Assembly (NCBI RefSeq): GCF_018130145.1
Contig: NZ_JAFCMB010000002.1
Span: 186,001-250,000 of the forward strand
Direction: 5' to 3'
DNA from: Bradyrhizobium sp. AUGA SZCCT0176
Lineage (GTDB): Bacteria > Pseudomonadota > Alphaproteobacteria > Rhizobiales > Xanthobacteraceae
DNA: 64,000 bases
Shown piece by piece: positions 41,868 to 50,867 of this stretch. The notes under the pieces are model-generated. The model saw nothing but the letters and a program-made list of their open reading frames with translations, was not told the DNA's origin and searched no databases. The stretch's first letter is position 1. The number at the start of each line of letters is the position of its first letter. A program made the translations under genes and the position numbers.

Positions 41868-43000
41868 CGCACCCGCTCCAGGAACATGCTGACATGCGAC
41901 GACAGCACGCCGCCGTCGCCGTGCAATAGCGCGATCGAGGCATCTCGAACCTGGCGATTTTCAGCGCGCCCCGTCATCTGCAGATGGGTTTCGACCAGAT
42001 GCGCCATCGCGCCGCCGACGCCGCAATGGCCGTAACTCAGCAGACCGCCATGGGTGTTGAGCGGCATCTCACCGTCGCGGCCGAAGTACCCTGCCCGCAC
42101 CTTTGCCGCCGCCTCGCCGCGTTTGGCAAGGCCGAGGTCCTCCAGCAGCATCGCCAGCGTGATGGTGAAACTGTCGTAGACGGCAGCATAGCGCACGTCG
42201 GAGATCGTTAGGCCGGATGCGGCTTTGGCTTTCGCGATCGAAATCTCGGCGCCGAGCTCGCTCAAGGCTGGTGCCGCGGTGACATGCTGATGGGTATGTG
42301 CCTGGGCGGCGCCACGCACCTTAACGCCGGCTGAACCTGTGCGCTCGCGGCTGATCACAAATGCCGCTCCACCATCGGACACCGGGCAGCAGTCGAGCAG
42401 CTTAAGCGGCATCGCCACTGGCTTCGACGCCATCACGTCGGCGACCGTGATCGCCTCATGGAACTGGGCGCCGGGATGGGTCAGCGCGTGGGCGCGCATC
42501 AGCACCGCGAATTCGGCGAGGTCTTGCTGGGTGACGCCATATTCGTGCATGTAGCGCGACGCAACGAGGCCGTAATAGGCCGGGATCGTCGGCCCCAGCG
42601 TCACCTCATAGTCGGGGTGGCCGACCTGCGCCAGCGCCTGAATCGAGGCGTCACGGCTCTGCCCGGTGAGACGATTTTCGCCGCCGACCACCAGCACATG
42701 TTTTACGATTCCCGCATCGACCAGGTGATGCGCCAGCATGGTCATCGCGAGCCCGGTCGCACCGCCGACCTGTACGGCGTGGGCGTAGGACGGCCGGATG
42801 CCGAAATGCTCGGCGAACACCGTTGCCAGCATGATGTGCGGCGAAACCGTGCTGTAGCCGCAGAGGATGCCGTCAATTTCCGAGCGCTTCAGCCCGGCAT
42901 CGGCAATCGCCATCTCGGCTGCCTTGCTCATGAGATCGAGCGAGGACGAGCCTTCGTGCTTGCCGTATGACGTCAGTCCGACACCGGTGATGAAGCTCAT
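41864..43000 (-). CDS. SCP2/lipid-transfer-type thiolase
   Basis: Thiolase-fold protein of 378 residues in the SCP-x subgroup (FITGVGLTSYGKHEGSSSLDLMSKAAEMAI at the start; VQVGGATGLAMTMLA; HGGLLSYGHCGVGGAM with the C-terminal Cys-His). The usual N-terminal catalytic Cys motif is altered (VGGATG rather than CASG), a feature of this subgroup in which the Cys may be missing. It may act with the Zn-ribbon protein as an aldolase-like or thiolytic enzyme in degradation of branched or steroid-like side chains. Confidence 0.87.
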   Translation of the reverse strand: MSFITGVGLTSYGKHEGSSSLDLMSKAAEMAIADAGLKRSEIDGILCGYSTVSPHIMLATVFAEHFGIRPSYAHAVQVGGATGLAMTMLAHHLVDAGIVKHVLVVGGENRLTGQSRDASIQALAQVGHPDYEVTLGPTIPAYYGLVASRYMHEYGVTQQDLAEFAVLMRAHALTHPGAQFHEAITVADVMASKPVAMPLKLLDCCPVSDGGAAFVISRERTGSAGVKVRGAAQAHTHQHVTAAPALSELGAEISIAKAKAASGLTISDVRYAAVYDSFTITLAMLLEDLGLAKRGEAAAKVRAGYFGRDGEMPLNTHGGLLSYGHCGVGGAMAHLVETHLQMTGRAENRQVRDASIALLHGDGGVLSSHVSMFLERVR

Positions 43001-43014
43001 GGTCGTCCCCCATT

Positions 43015-43120
43015 GTCATTCCGGGGCGCGCGAAGCGCGAGCCCGGAATCCATTTCGCCGCCGTCGCAAGTGGCCCAATGGATTCCGGGCCTGCGCCTTA
43101 CGGCGCATCCCGGAATGACG
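43015..43120. repeat. Intergenic palindromic repeat, GTCATTCCGGGGCGCG type
   Basis: GTCATTCCGGG and CCCGGAATGACG arms are inverted, with an inner pair GGAATCCATT and AATGGATTCC. Same type as 4021-4124. Separates the thiolase gene from the acyl-CoA dehydrogenase gene on the same strand. Confidence 0.85.
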
Positions 43121-43145
43121 ACGTGGGGTAATCGTATGGCCATCC

Positions 43146-44312
43146 TCAATACGACTTCGGCAACCCCAGCACCTTCTCGGCGATAAAGCTGAGAATAAGC
43201 TGCGGGCTGATCGGGGCGATGCGCGGGATCAGGGATTCCCGCAAGTAACGCTCGACGTGATATTCCTTGGCGTAACCAAAGCCGCCATGGGTCATGACGG
43301 CCTGCTCGCAGGCATGGAAGCCGGCTTCGGCCGCCAGATATTTCGCGGCATTGGCCGCCGGGCCACACGGCATGCCCTGATCATATTGCCAGCCGGCGGA
43401 AAGCACCATCAGCCATGCGGCTTCCAGCTCCATCCAGTTCTTGGCGAGCGGGTGCTGGATGCCCTGGTTCATGCCGATCGGACGATTGAACACGATGCGG
43501 TTTTTGGCATAGGCCGACGCGCGCGACAGCGCGACCTGGCCGAGGCCGACGGCTTCGGCTGCGATCAGGATGCGCTCGGGATTCATGCCGTGCAGGATAT
43601 ATTCGAAGCCGCGGCCTTCCTCGCCGAGCCGATCCTCGACCGGGATTTCAAAATTCTCGAAGAACAATTCGTTGGAATCGACAGGCTTGCGGCCCATCTT
43701 CTCGATTTCGTGCACGGCGACGCGCTGCTTGTCGAAATCCGTATAGAACAGGCTCAAGCCCTGCGTCGGCGTCTTCACCTCTTCCAGCGGCGTGGTGCGC
43801 GCCAGCAGCAGGATCTTGTTGGCGACCTGGGCGGTCGAGATCCAGACCTTCTGGCCGTTGACGATGTATTTGTCGCCCTTGCGCACAGCGCGGGTTTTCA
43901 GCTGCGTGGTGTTGAGCCCGGTGTTGGGCTCGGTCACCGCAAAGCAGGATTTGTCGCGGCCGTCGATGATCGGCGGCAGCATGCGCGTGCATTGTTCCTT
44001 GGTGCCGAACACGACCACGGGATTGAGCCCGAACACGTTCATGTGCACCGCCGACGCGCCCGACATGCCGGCGCCGGACTCCGAAATCGTGCGCATCATG
44101 ATCGCGGCATCGGTGATGCCGAGCCCTGAGCCGCCATATTCCTCGGGAATGCAGATGCCGAGCCAGCCGGCATCGGCCAGCGCGCGGTGGAAATCGGCGG
44201 GATAGCCGCCTTCCTTGTCCTTCTTCAGCCAATAGGCGTCGTCAAAGCGCGAACAGATTTTCCCGATCGCGTCGCGGATCGATTCCTGGTTGGCCGACAG
44301 CGCGAAATCCAT
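43146..44312 (-). CDS. Acyl-CoA dehydrogenase-family protein lacking the canonical catalytic Glu
   Basis: Flavoprotein of 388 residues with family segments FAVTEPNTGLNTTQLKTRAV (flavin loop), NGQKVWISTAQVANKILL, EVGLGQVALSRA-like helix and MTHGGFGYAKEYHVERYLRE. Where medium-chain enzymes have Y-E-G-T with the catalytic Glu, this protein has PRIAPISPQ. The base may come from another position, as in isovaleryl- or long-chain enzymes, or the substrate differs. The ATG at 44312 is used because the longer frame has no domain sequence. Followed on the same strand by a CoA transferase 11 bases upstream. Confidence 0.88.
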   Translation of the reverse strand: MDFALSANQESIRDAIGKICSRFDDAYWLKKDKEGGYPADFHRALADAGWLGICIPEEYGGSGLGITDAAIMMRTISESGAGMSGASAVHMNVFGLNPVVVFGTKEQCTRMLPPIIDGRDKSCFAVTEPNTGLNTTQLKTRAVRKGDKYIVNGQKVWISTAQVANKILLLARTTPLEEVKTPTQGLSLFYTDFDKQRVAVHEIEKMGRKPVDSNELFFENFEIPVEDRLGEEGRGFEYILHGMNPERILIAAEAVGLGQVALSRASAYAKNRIVFNRPIGMNQGIQHPLAKNWMELEAAWLMVLSAGWQYDQGMPCGPAANAAKYLAAEAGFHACEQAVMTHGGFGYAKEYHVERYLRESLIPRIAPISPQLILSFIAEKVLGLPKSY

Positions 44313-44323
44313 GGTCTCAGTCC

Positions 44324-45526
44324 TCAGGTGTTTGATACGGCCTTGGTGACGCCGTCGCGAACCAGGGCGGCAATCTCGTCGACCGAGAAGCCTGCTTCCT
44401 GCAAAATCTCGGCGCTGTGCTCGCTCAGGCGCGGTGCCAATCGCGTCATCTCCACCGGTGTCTCCGACCACCGCGCCGACGACCGCATGTTGCGAATCCG
44501 TCCCTCGGTCGGATGATCGATCACGGGAGCGAAATCAGTCGCTGTTATGTGCGGGTCCTGCAGCAGGCTTTCGAGGTCATGCATCGGCATGACAGGCACG
44601 TCGGCCTTCTCGAGGATGGCGGTCCACTCGGCCGTGCTCTTGGTCTCAAGGATGCGCGCCAGTTCGGCATAGACGGTGTCGATATTGGTGGCGCGGCCGG
44701 CAAAGGTTGCGAACTTCGGATTGCTGCGCAAATCGTCGCGGCCGGTGGCATGGAAGAAATTCTCCCACTGCTTGTCGTTGTAGACGATCACGCAGATGTA
44801 GCCGTCGGACGTCTTGTAGGGCCGCCGGTCCGGCGACAGATGCCGGGCGTAGCCGCCCTTGTCGAGCGGCGGCTCATAGGTGAGCCCGCCCATGTGGTCG
44901 CCCATCACAAAGCTCGCCATGGTCTCGAACATGGGGATGTCGACGCGCTGGCCGCGGCCCGTGCGGTCGCGATCCACAAGACTGGCGCAGATCGCGCCGA
45001 CCGCGGTGAGCCCGACGATGCGGTCGACCAGGGCATTGGGAACATAACGCGGCACGCCGTCGCCGGTCTGTGCCATCAACGCCGGCAGCGCGGTGGCGCC
45101 CTGGATCAGATCGTCATAGGCGGGTTTGGCTGCATAAGGCCCGTCCTGACCGAAGCCGAACACGCCGGCATAAATCAAACGCGGGTTGATTTTCGAGACC
45201 ACGTCGTAGCCGAGCTGCAGCCGCGCCATCGCCTGCGGGCGCACGTTGTAGACCAGCACGTCGGCCTTCGCGATCAGCCGCAGCACGGCGTCGCGCCCGG
45301 CCGGCTTCTTCAGGTCAAGGCAGATGCTGCGCTTGTTGCGGTTGGTGTTGAGGAACACCGGCCCCATGCCTGGATGCCGCGTTGGCCCGATCTGCCGCGT
45401 GACGTCGCCATCATGCGATTCCACCTTGATGATGTCGGCGCCGTAATCGCCGAGCGTCTGGGTGGCAAAGGGCCCCATCAGCACGGACGTCATGTCGACG
45501 ACCTTGATGCCTTTTAGCGGTCCCAT
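44324..45526 (-). CDS. Class III (CaiB/BaiF) CoA transferase
   Basis: Protein of 400 residues with the FRC/CaiB fold. MGPLKGIKVVDMTSVLMGPFATQTLGDYGADIIKVE is the typical N-terminus; the catalytic aspartate is in NALVDRIVGLTAVGAI (about residue 165), followed by TGRGQRVDIPMFETMASF. It moves CoA between an acyl-CoA donor and a carboxylate, probably activating the substrate of the neighbouring acyl-CoA dehydrogenase. ATG 45526 preferred over an upstream TTG. It begins the run 11 bases before the dehydrogenase gene. Confidence 0.9.
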   Translation of the reverse strand: MGPLKGIKVVDMTSVLMGPFATQTLGDYGADIIKVESHDGDVTRQIGPTRHPGMGPVFLNTNRNKRSICLDLKKPAGRDAVLRLIAKADVLVYNVRPQAMARLQLGYDVVSKINPRLIYAGVFGFGQDGPYAAKPAYDDLIQGATALPALMAQTGDGVPRYVPNALVDRIVGLTAVGAICASLVDRDRTGRGQRVDIPMFETMASFVMGDHMGGLTYEPPLDKGGYARHLSPDRRPYKTSDGYICVIVYNDKQWENFFHATGRDDLRSNPKFATFAGRATNIDTVYAELARILETKSTAEWTAILEKADVPVMPMHDLESLLQDPHITATDFAPVIDHPTEGRIRNMRSSARWSETPVEMTRLAPRLSEHSAEILQEAGFSVDEIAALVRDGVTKAVSNT

Positions 45527-45636
45527 GCCCAATTCGCTCCCGGATGTGGTTATTCCCCATCTAGTAACGGCAGGGTGAAACGAAGAGCAAGGGCGTCAGG
45601 GGTATGGGCGTATGCGTGGCGAAGCTCAATACTCCG

Positions 45637-45756
45637 CGTCGTCCCGGCGCAGGCCGGGACCCATACGCCGTGAAGTTGCAGTCGAAAGACGGAGCCTACG
45701 GCTCGGCAAAACAACGAACGACGGTGGTTATGGGTCCCGGCCTGCGCCGGGACGAC
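45637..45756. repeat. Intergenic palindromic repeat, CGTCGTCCCGGCGCAGGCCGGGAC type
   Basis: CGTCGTCCCGGCGCAGGCC with GGGACCCATA on the left; TATGGGTCCCGGCCTGCGCCGGGACGACA on the right. Perfect or near-perfect over more than 20 bases. Same family as 13071-13213, 49750-49892 and 62765-62902. The rest of the 245-base gap holds no visible gene. Confidence 0.88.
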
Positions 45757-45771
45757 ACGGAATTTACCGTC

Positions 45772-46941
45772 TTACTTCGCCGGCTCCAACACTGAAACGT
45801 AGTTCGCCACCGCGGCGCCACCCATGTTGAAGATGCCCGCGAGTTTTGGATACTTCAGCTGCATGCCCTCGGGCGCCTGGCCGACCAGTTGCATCGCGCT
45901 CATCACATGCATGGAGACGCCGGTGGCGCCGATCGGATGGCCCTTCGCCTTCAACCCGCCGGACGGATTGACCGGCAGCTTGCCGTCCTTCTGTGTCCAG
46001 CCTTCCTTGATGGCACGGGCGCCCTGCCCGCGCGGCGTCAGGCCCATCGCTTCATATTCGATCAGCTCAGCGACGGTGAAGCAGTCATGGGTTTCGACGA
46101 ACGACAAGTCGGAAAGGCTAACGCCGGCCTGCTGCAGCGCGCGCTGCCAGGCGACCGTGCAACCTTCAAACTGCAGGATGTCGCGCTTGGACATCGGCAG
46201 AAAATCCTGCGCGTGCGCGGTGGCGCGGAAATTCACCGCCTTGCCCATGGTCTTTGCGGTCTCCGAATCCGTCAGCACCAGCGCTGCTGCGCCATCCGAC
46301 ACCAGCGAGCAATCGGTCCGCTTCAGGGGCCCCGCGACGAACGGGTTCTTCTCACTCTCGGCGCGGCAGAACTCATAGCCAAAGTCCTTGCGCATCTGCG
46401 CATAGGGGTTGGCAACGCCGTTCTTGTGGTTCTTCGCCGCGATCATCGCCAGCGCATCGGACTGGTCGCCATATTTCTGGAAATAGCTCTGCGCGATCTT
46501 GCCGAACACCCCGGCGAAACCGCCGACGGTGTCGCCATCCTCGGGCAGATACGACGCCTTAAGCAGGTACTTGCCGATCTCCGGGCCCGGTGTGCGCGTC
46601 ATCTGCTCGACGCCGACCACCAGCACGATCTTGGCCGCGCCCGCGGCGATCGCCCGGATGCCCTGATGCACTGCGGCCGAACCGGTGGCGCAGGCGTTCT
46701 CGACCCGCGTGGTCGGCTTGAAGCGCAATTTGGGGTCGGCCTGCAGCACCAGCGAGGCGGTAAAATCCTGCGGCGAGAAGCCGGCGTTGAAATGGCCGAG
46801 CACGATTTCATCGACGTCTTCAGCGGAAATGCCGGCATCGGCCATTGCGTCGGTCGCTACCTTCACCACCAGGCTTTCAACGGTCTCCGCGTCGAATTTG
46901 CCGAATGGCGTGTGCGCCCATCCCACGATGCTGGCTGTCAT
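45772..46941 (-). CDS. Thiolase-family acetyl-CoA acetyltransferase
   Basis: Thiolase-fold protein of 389 residues of the SCP-x/acetyl-CoA acetyltransferase group. N-terminal ASIVGWAHTPFGKFDAETVESLV; NACATGSAAVHQGIRA holds the active-site Cys (about residue 85-90); SFVETHDCFTVAELIEYEAM holds the HDCF motif, and PSGGLKAKGHPIGATGVSM the C-terminal GHPIGATG. It could carry out thiolytic cleavage for the CoA transferase and dehydrogenase module downstream. Separated from that module by a repeat, so operon membership is uncertain. Confidence 0.9.
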   Translation of the reverse strand: MTASIVGWAHTPFGKFDAETVESLVVKVATDAMADAGISAEDVDEIVLGHFNAGFSPQDFTASLVLQADPKLRFKPTTRVENACATGSAAVHQGIRAIAAGAAKIVLVVGVEQMTRTPGPEIGKYLLKASYLPEDGDTVGGFAGVFGKIAQSYFQKYGDQSDALAMIAAKNHKNGVANPYAQMRKDFGYEFCRAESEKNPFVAGPLKRTDCSLVSDGAAALVLTDSETAKTMGKAVNFRATAHAQDFLPMSKRDILQFEGCTVAWQRALQQAGVSLSDLSFVETHDCFTVAELIEYEAMGLTPRGQGARAIKEGWTQKDGKLPVNPSGGLKAKGHPIGATGVSMHVMSAMQLVGQAPEGMQLKYPKLAGIFNMGGAAVANYVSVLEPAK

Positions 46942-46996
46942 GGTCGTTCTCCCTGTTCCGGTTCGGACGGTTTTGTACCCTATCGGAAAAAATACT

Positions 46997-47653
46997 TCAC
47001 GCCGGTTTCAGCGTTTTCATCGCCCGCGCGCACATGGCTGAAATGCCGGCCCAGTTGCCGGACCGTATATCCGCCGCCGGGCAGAGCCAGGAACCGCCCA
47101 CGGCCAGCACATTCGGTTCGGCCAGCCACGCCGCGGCATTGGCCTCGCCAATGCCGCCGGTCGGGCAAACCCTGATGTTCGGGAACGGACCTGCGAGCGC
47201 ACGCAGTGCCTTGATACCGCCGGACTGTTCCGCCGGAAAGAATTTGACGAGGTCAAAACCGTGCGCCAGCGCCTGCATCAGTTCGGACGCGGTCGCGATA
47301 CCCGGCGCAAACGGCAGGTCGCTGGCCGCAGCAGCCTTCAGCAGTTCTGGCGTCGCTCCGGGGCTAATGCCGAATTTGGCGCCGAGCGCCTCGGTCCGCT
47401 TGAGATCATCGCCGTTCAGGATGGTGCCAATCCCCACAATGGCGTCCGGCACCTCAGCAATCATGGCCTTGGCGGCCTCGATCGCTACCGGCGTGCGCAG
47501 CGTCACTTCCAGCATGCGCACGCCCCCGGCAACCAGCGCCCTGGCCAGCGGCACCGCGTCTTCCAGCCGCTCGATGGTCAGCACCGGTATGACGGTGGCG
47601 GATTTCACCAAAGCCGCGAGCTTTTCCTGCCTTGCTGTTACATTCACGCTCAT
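46997..47653 (-). CDS. eda: KDPG / 4-hydroxy-2-oxoglutarate aldolase
   Basis: Class I aldolase of 218 residues. Catalytic Glu in MLEVTLRTP and Schiff-base lysine in DLVKFFPAE, with GIGTILNGDDLKRTEALGAKFGISPG and CPTGGIGEANAAAWLAEPNVLAVGGSWL. It cleaves 2-keto-3-deoxy-6-phosphogluconate to pyruvate and glyceraldehyde-3-phosphate, or related keto-deoxy acids. Immediately downstream (39 bases) of a PfkB kinase able to make the phosphorylated substrate, on the same strand. Confidence 0.93.
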   Translation of the reverse strand: MSVNVTARQEKLAALVKSATVIPVLTIERLEDAVPLARALVAGGVRMLEVTLRTPVAIEAAKAMIAEVPDAIVGIGTILNGDDLKRTEALGAKFGISPGATPELLKAAAASDLPFAPGIATASELMQALAHGFDLVKFFPAEQSGGIKALRALAGPFPNIRVCPTGGIGEANAAAWLAEPNVLAVGGSWLCPAADIRSGNWAGISAMCARAMKTLKPA

Positions 47654-47692
47654 TAGGGACGCCTTGCGAGAGGTTGCTGGTGGCCAACGATA

Positions 47693-48595
47693 TCAGGCCG
47701 GCATTGCGTTGCGCGGGATAATCGCACCGGGGTGACATACCACAACGCCGGCAAGACGATGCCCGGCCCGCGCGGCCTCAACTGGCCCAGCACCCGCAAG
47801 CCGTGCGGCGATGTAGGCAGCCGCAAAACTGTCGCCGGCCGCCGTGGTGTCGACGACGGGTTTCGTCAGCGGCTCGGCCCGGGTCCGATGCAACGCGCCG
47901 TCGAGACGGAGGATGCTCGCGGGTTCGGAAAGTTTTAGCACGACCTCCCCGCCCGGAATGCGCGCCAGCAAGCCATCGTGGCTTTCACCGGGATAGAGCG
48001 GCAGCAAATCCTCGGTCGAGGCCAACACGATATCGGCGAGATCGAATGCATCCTGATAGACGGCGCGGGCCACATTCAGGTCGGGCCAGCCGCGGGCACG
48101 AAAATTGGTATCGAAGGCAAACCGCGCCCCGGCTTCGCGGGCGCGCTTGATCCCCGAGAACAACCGCGCCCGGCCAACGTCATTGTAGAGCGATAGCGTG
48201 ATCGCCGAGAGATAAACGATGTCGTAACTCGCCAGTGAATTCAGGATATCCGCCGTCTCCGGCAAATCCATCAGGCTGCGCGCGGCGGCGCTCTCGCGCC
48301 AGTGAAAGAAACGACGCTCGCCTTTGTCGTCGGTCTGGATCATGTAGAGGCCCGGCAATTTGCCCGATAGCCGGGACACCCGCGCCGTGCCAACACCCTC
48401 GGCCTCCCAGCCCGCGATCATTTCATCGCTCAGCGTATCGTCGCCGAGTGCCGTGATGTAGTCGGTGCCGGCACCAAGCCGGGCCAGATAGACGGCGGTA
48501 TTGAGCGTGTCGCCGCCATAGCCGCGCGAAAACAGGCCGTGCTCGGCCTGCTTCAGCTCGATCATGCATTCGCCGATACAGGCTACCCTGATCAT
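47693..48595 (-). CDS. kdgK: PfkB-family 2-keto-3-deoxygluconate kinase
   Basis: Ribokinase-family sugar kinase of 300 residues. Substrate region GYGGDTLNTAVYLARLG, and the catalytic Asp with anion hole in TTAAGDSFAAAYIAARLAG. Pairing with the aldolase gene 39 bases downstream indicates phosphorylation of 2-keto-3-deoxygluconate (or a stereoisomer) before cleavage. A kinase for another keto-deoxy sugar acid is possible. Confidence 0.88.
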   Translation of the reverse strand: MIRVACIGECMIELKQAEHGLFSRGYGGDTLNTAVYLARLGAGTDYITALGDDTLSDEMIAGWEAEGVGTARVSRLSGKLPGLYMIQTDDKGERRFFHWRESAAARSLMDLPETADILNSLASYDIVYLSAITLSLYNDVGRARLFSGIKRAREAGARFAFDTNFRARGWPDLNVARAVYQDAFDLADIVLASTEDLLPLYPGESHDGLLARIPGGEVVLKLSEPASILRLDGALHRTRAEPLTKPVVDTTAAGDSFAAAYIAARLAGAGPVEAARAGHRLAGVVVCHPGAIIPRNAMPA

Positions 48596-48630
48596 GACCG
48601 CATCTGTACGGGATCGCCGGAACGCACGCT

Positions 48631-48742
48631 AGAGCAAGATGACTTCGTCATCTCGCTCTATCCTTTTGTTTGAGCATGATCTCCGAGCAAACGCTTCGCG
48701 TTTGTCGAGGGAAAACCGGTTTCCACTTTTCCGGATCATGCT
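48631..48742. repeat. Composite intergenic repeat, GAGCATGATC...GATCATGCT type
   Basis: A first hairpin AGAGCAAGATGAC-TTC-GTCATCTCGCTCT (48631-48659) is followed by a second inverted element: GAGCATGATC (48672-48681) and GATCATGCT (48734-48742), containing GAGGGAAAACCGG and CCGGTTTCCACTTTTCCGG-like inner symmetry. This element is familiar from rhizobial genomes (recalled, not searched). It lies between kdgK and the denD-like gene. Confidence 0.85.
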
Positions 48743-49726
48743 TTAGCCGGCGAATTTGCCGCCGAGTTCATCTGCGATGTGAATCCGGATGATGTCATCA
48801 AAAGTCTTCTCGGCCGTGGTGAAGCCGAGCTTGAGCGCGCGGTCGGTGACGAAATCGCGCGGCCAGCCGCTGACGATGCTGATGATGGTCGGATCGGGCA
48901 CCCGCTTGATGCGCGCGGTGACGTTCTTGCCGGCGACACGGTCGAGGGCGGCGATCTGTTCACCGACGGTCACCGACATCCCGGGCATGCTGAGATTGCG
49001 CCGCGCGCCCATGGCGTTGAGGTCCATGGTGCCGGCGTGCATGAGAAAGCCGACCGCCGATTTCGGCGAAGCGTGCCAATGGCGCACGTCTTCGGTCACC
49101 GGCAGCACCGCCTCCTCGCCCGCCAGCGGCTCGCGGATGATGTTGGAGAAGAATCCAGACGCCGCCTTGTTCGGCTTGCCCGGCCGCACGCAGATCGTCG
49201 GCAGGCGTATGCTGATGCCGTCGAGCAGGCCTTTGCGGGTGTAGTCGTTGATCAGGAGTTCGCAGATCGACTTCTGGGTGCCGTAGCTCGTCAGCGGCGT
49301 ATGGAAGAACTCGTCGCCGATCTTTTCGGGGAACGGCGCGCCGAACACGGCGATCGAGGACGTGAATACCAGCCGCGGCTTGTAGCCGCCGCCGATCGCA
49401 CGGATCGCGTCGATCAAATGCCGCGTGCCGTCGAGATTGATCCGGTAGCCCTTGTCGAATTCGGCCTCCGCCTCGCCAGACACGATGGCGGCGAGATGGA
49501 AGATCATGTCAGGCCGCTCGGCGATCAGCGGCCCGGCAGCACCGGCATCGGCAAAATCGGAGGCAACGACGTTGACCGGGATCGAGCTGGCCGGCTTGGT
49601 GGGCGCCACCACGTCCTGCAGCGTCATGCGGGTGATGTCTTGCTTGCCGAGGCGGCCGTCGCGCAGCAGCTGCTCGGTCAGCTTGCGGCCGACCATGCCG
49701 GCGGCACCCAGAATAAGAATGTGCAA
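48743..49726 (-). CDS. denD: DenD-like NAD-dependent D-erythronate/sugar-acid 2-dehydrogenase
   Basis: Extended-SDR/epimerase-type protein of 327 residues. N-terminal HILILGAAGMVGRKLTEQLL (NAD site), HLAAIVSGEAEAEFDKGYRINLDGT, and the catalytic SYGTQKS (Y-x-x-x-K). Overall it matches D-erythronate dehydrogenase, which oxidises C2 of D-erythronate. The usual partners, an OtnK-type 2-oxo-tetronate kinase, OtnC aldolase/decarboxylase and OtnI isomerase, are not found in this window, so the real substrate may be another acid of the locus. Confidence 0.8.
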   Translation of the reverse strand: MHILILGAAGMVGRKLTEQLLRDGRLGKQDITRMTLQDVVAPTKPASSIPVNVVASDFADAGAAGPLIAERPDMIFHLAAIVSGEAEAEFDKGYRINLDGTRHLIDAIRAIGGGYKPRLVFTSSIAVFGAPFPEKIGDEFFHTPLTSYGTQKSICELLINDYTRKGLLDGISIRLPTICVRPGKPNKAASGFFSNIIREPLAGEEAVLPVTEDVRHWHASPKSAVGFLMHAGTMDLNAMGARRNLSMPGMSVTVGEQIAALDRVAGKNVTARIKRVPDPTIISIVSGWPRDFVTDRALKLGFTTAEKTFDDIIRIHIADELGGKFAG

Positions 49727-49749
49727 GACCTACTCCTTCTTCATTTTTG

Positions 49750-49892
49750 GTCGTCCCGGCCTCGAGCCGGGACCCATACACCCCGGCCGATGTGACTGAG
49801 ACGAAATGGTTGACGACTTCGTTTCAACAATTGCTGCCGGTGGTTATGGGTCCCTGCTCCGGAGCGCAATTGCGCCCTAGGCAGGGACGACA
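49750..49892. repeat. Intergenic palindromic repeat, GTCGTCCCGGC...CAGGGACGACAG type
   Basis: GTCGTCCCGGC with GGGACCCATA on the left; TATGGGTCCCTG with GCGCAATTGCGC and GGGACGACAG on the right. Part of the same family as 13071, 45637 and 62765. Lies between the denD-like gene and the ABC permease genes on the same strand. Confidence 0.83.
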
Positions 49893-49931
49893 GCGATGGC
49901 TTTTGTTATTTCTTGCTTCGGGCCTGCGCGA

Positions 49932-50867
49932 TCACTCTTTCACGGCTCCCGTCATGGCCGACACATAATGCTCGACGAAGAAGGCGTAAAGGATAACCAG
50001 CGGCAGCGAACCCGCCAGCGCGCCGGCCATCAGCGATCCCCAGCGGTAGACGTCGCCATCGACGAACTCGTTGACGATCGCCACCGGCACCGTCTTGTTC
50101 TGCACCGAAGTCAGGAAGGTCAGCGCGTAGATGAACTCGTTCCAGCACAGCGTGAAGCAGAAGATGAAGGCCGAGATCAATCCCGGGATCGCCAGCGGCA
50201 GCACGATCTTGGTCAGGATCTGCCACCGGCTGGCGCCGTCGATCAGCGCGCACTCTTCCAGCTCGAACGGGATGGTCTTGAAATAGCCCATCAACAGCCA
50301 GGTCGAGAACGGGATCAGGATGGTCGGATAGGTCAGGATCAGCGCGAACGGCGTGTCGAACAGACCATACTGGAACACCACGGTGGCGAGCGGAATGAAC
50401 AGGATCGAGGGCGGCACCAGATAGGACAGGAAGATCAGCCCGCCAACCCATTGCGCGCCGCGATAGCGCAGTCGCACGATGGCGTAGGCCGCCAGCACGC
50501 TGGCGAAGATCGACAGCACGGTCGAGCAGACCGCCACATACATCGTGTTCCACAGCCAAAGCGGATAGTAGCTTCCGAACAGCAGCTTGTGGATGTGTTT
50601 GAACGTCGGGTTCCAGGTCCAGAACGGGTTGTACGTGTTGAGGTCGAGCAACTGCTCGTCCGGCTTGATGGCGGTGAGCGCCATCCAGTAGAACGGGAAC
50701 AACAGCACAACGACGATGATCCCGAGCGGCAGATAAAGCGTCACCAGGCGCCGCGGCAGCGACTCCAGATAGCTCATGCCGACGGTGTGATCGTCGGCAG
50801 CCGCGGTTCGCGCCGATCCCGACAACACCCCTTTGAGGTCGAGCCTCTGTGTGGGCAGATCAGTCAT
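49932..50867 (-). CDS. Carbohydrate ABC transporter permease (MalG-type)
   Basis: Inner-membrane permease of 311 residues with about six hydrophobic segments. The EAA loop is EECALIDGASRWQILTKIVLPLAIPGL, which contacts the ATPase. The ATG at 50867 overlaps the stop of the upstream permease by 8 bases (ATGACTGA), with AAGGTG upstream, indicating translational coupling. A GTG at 50876 is a weaker choice. It forms the channel with the second permease. Confidence 0.93.
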   Translation of the reverse strand: MTDLPTQRLDLKGVLSGSARTAAADDHTVGMSYLESLPRRLVTLYLPLGIIVVVLLFPFYWMALTAIKPDEQLLDLNTYNPFWTWNPTFKHIHKLLFGSYYPLWLWNTMYVAVCSTVLSIFASVLAAYAIVRLRYRGAQWVGGLIFLSYLVPPSILFIPLATVVFQYGLFDTPFALILTYPTILIPFSTWLLMGYFKTIPFELEECALIDGASRWQILTKIVLPLAIPGLISAFIFCFTLCWNEFIYALTFLTSVQNKTVPVAIVNEFVDGDVYRWGSLMAGALAGSLPLVILYAFFVEHYVSAMTGAVKE

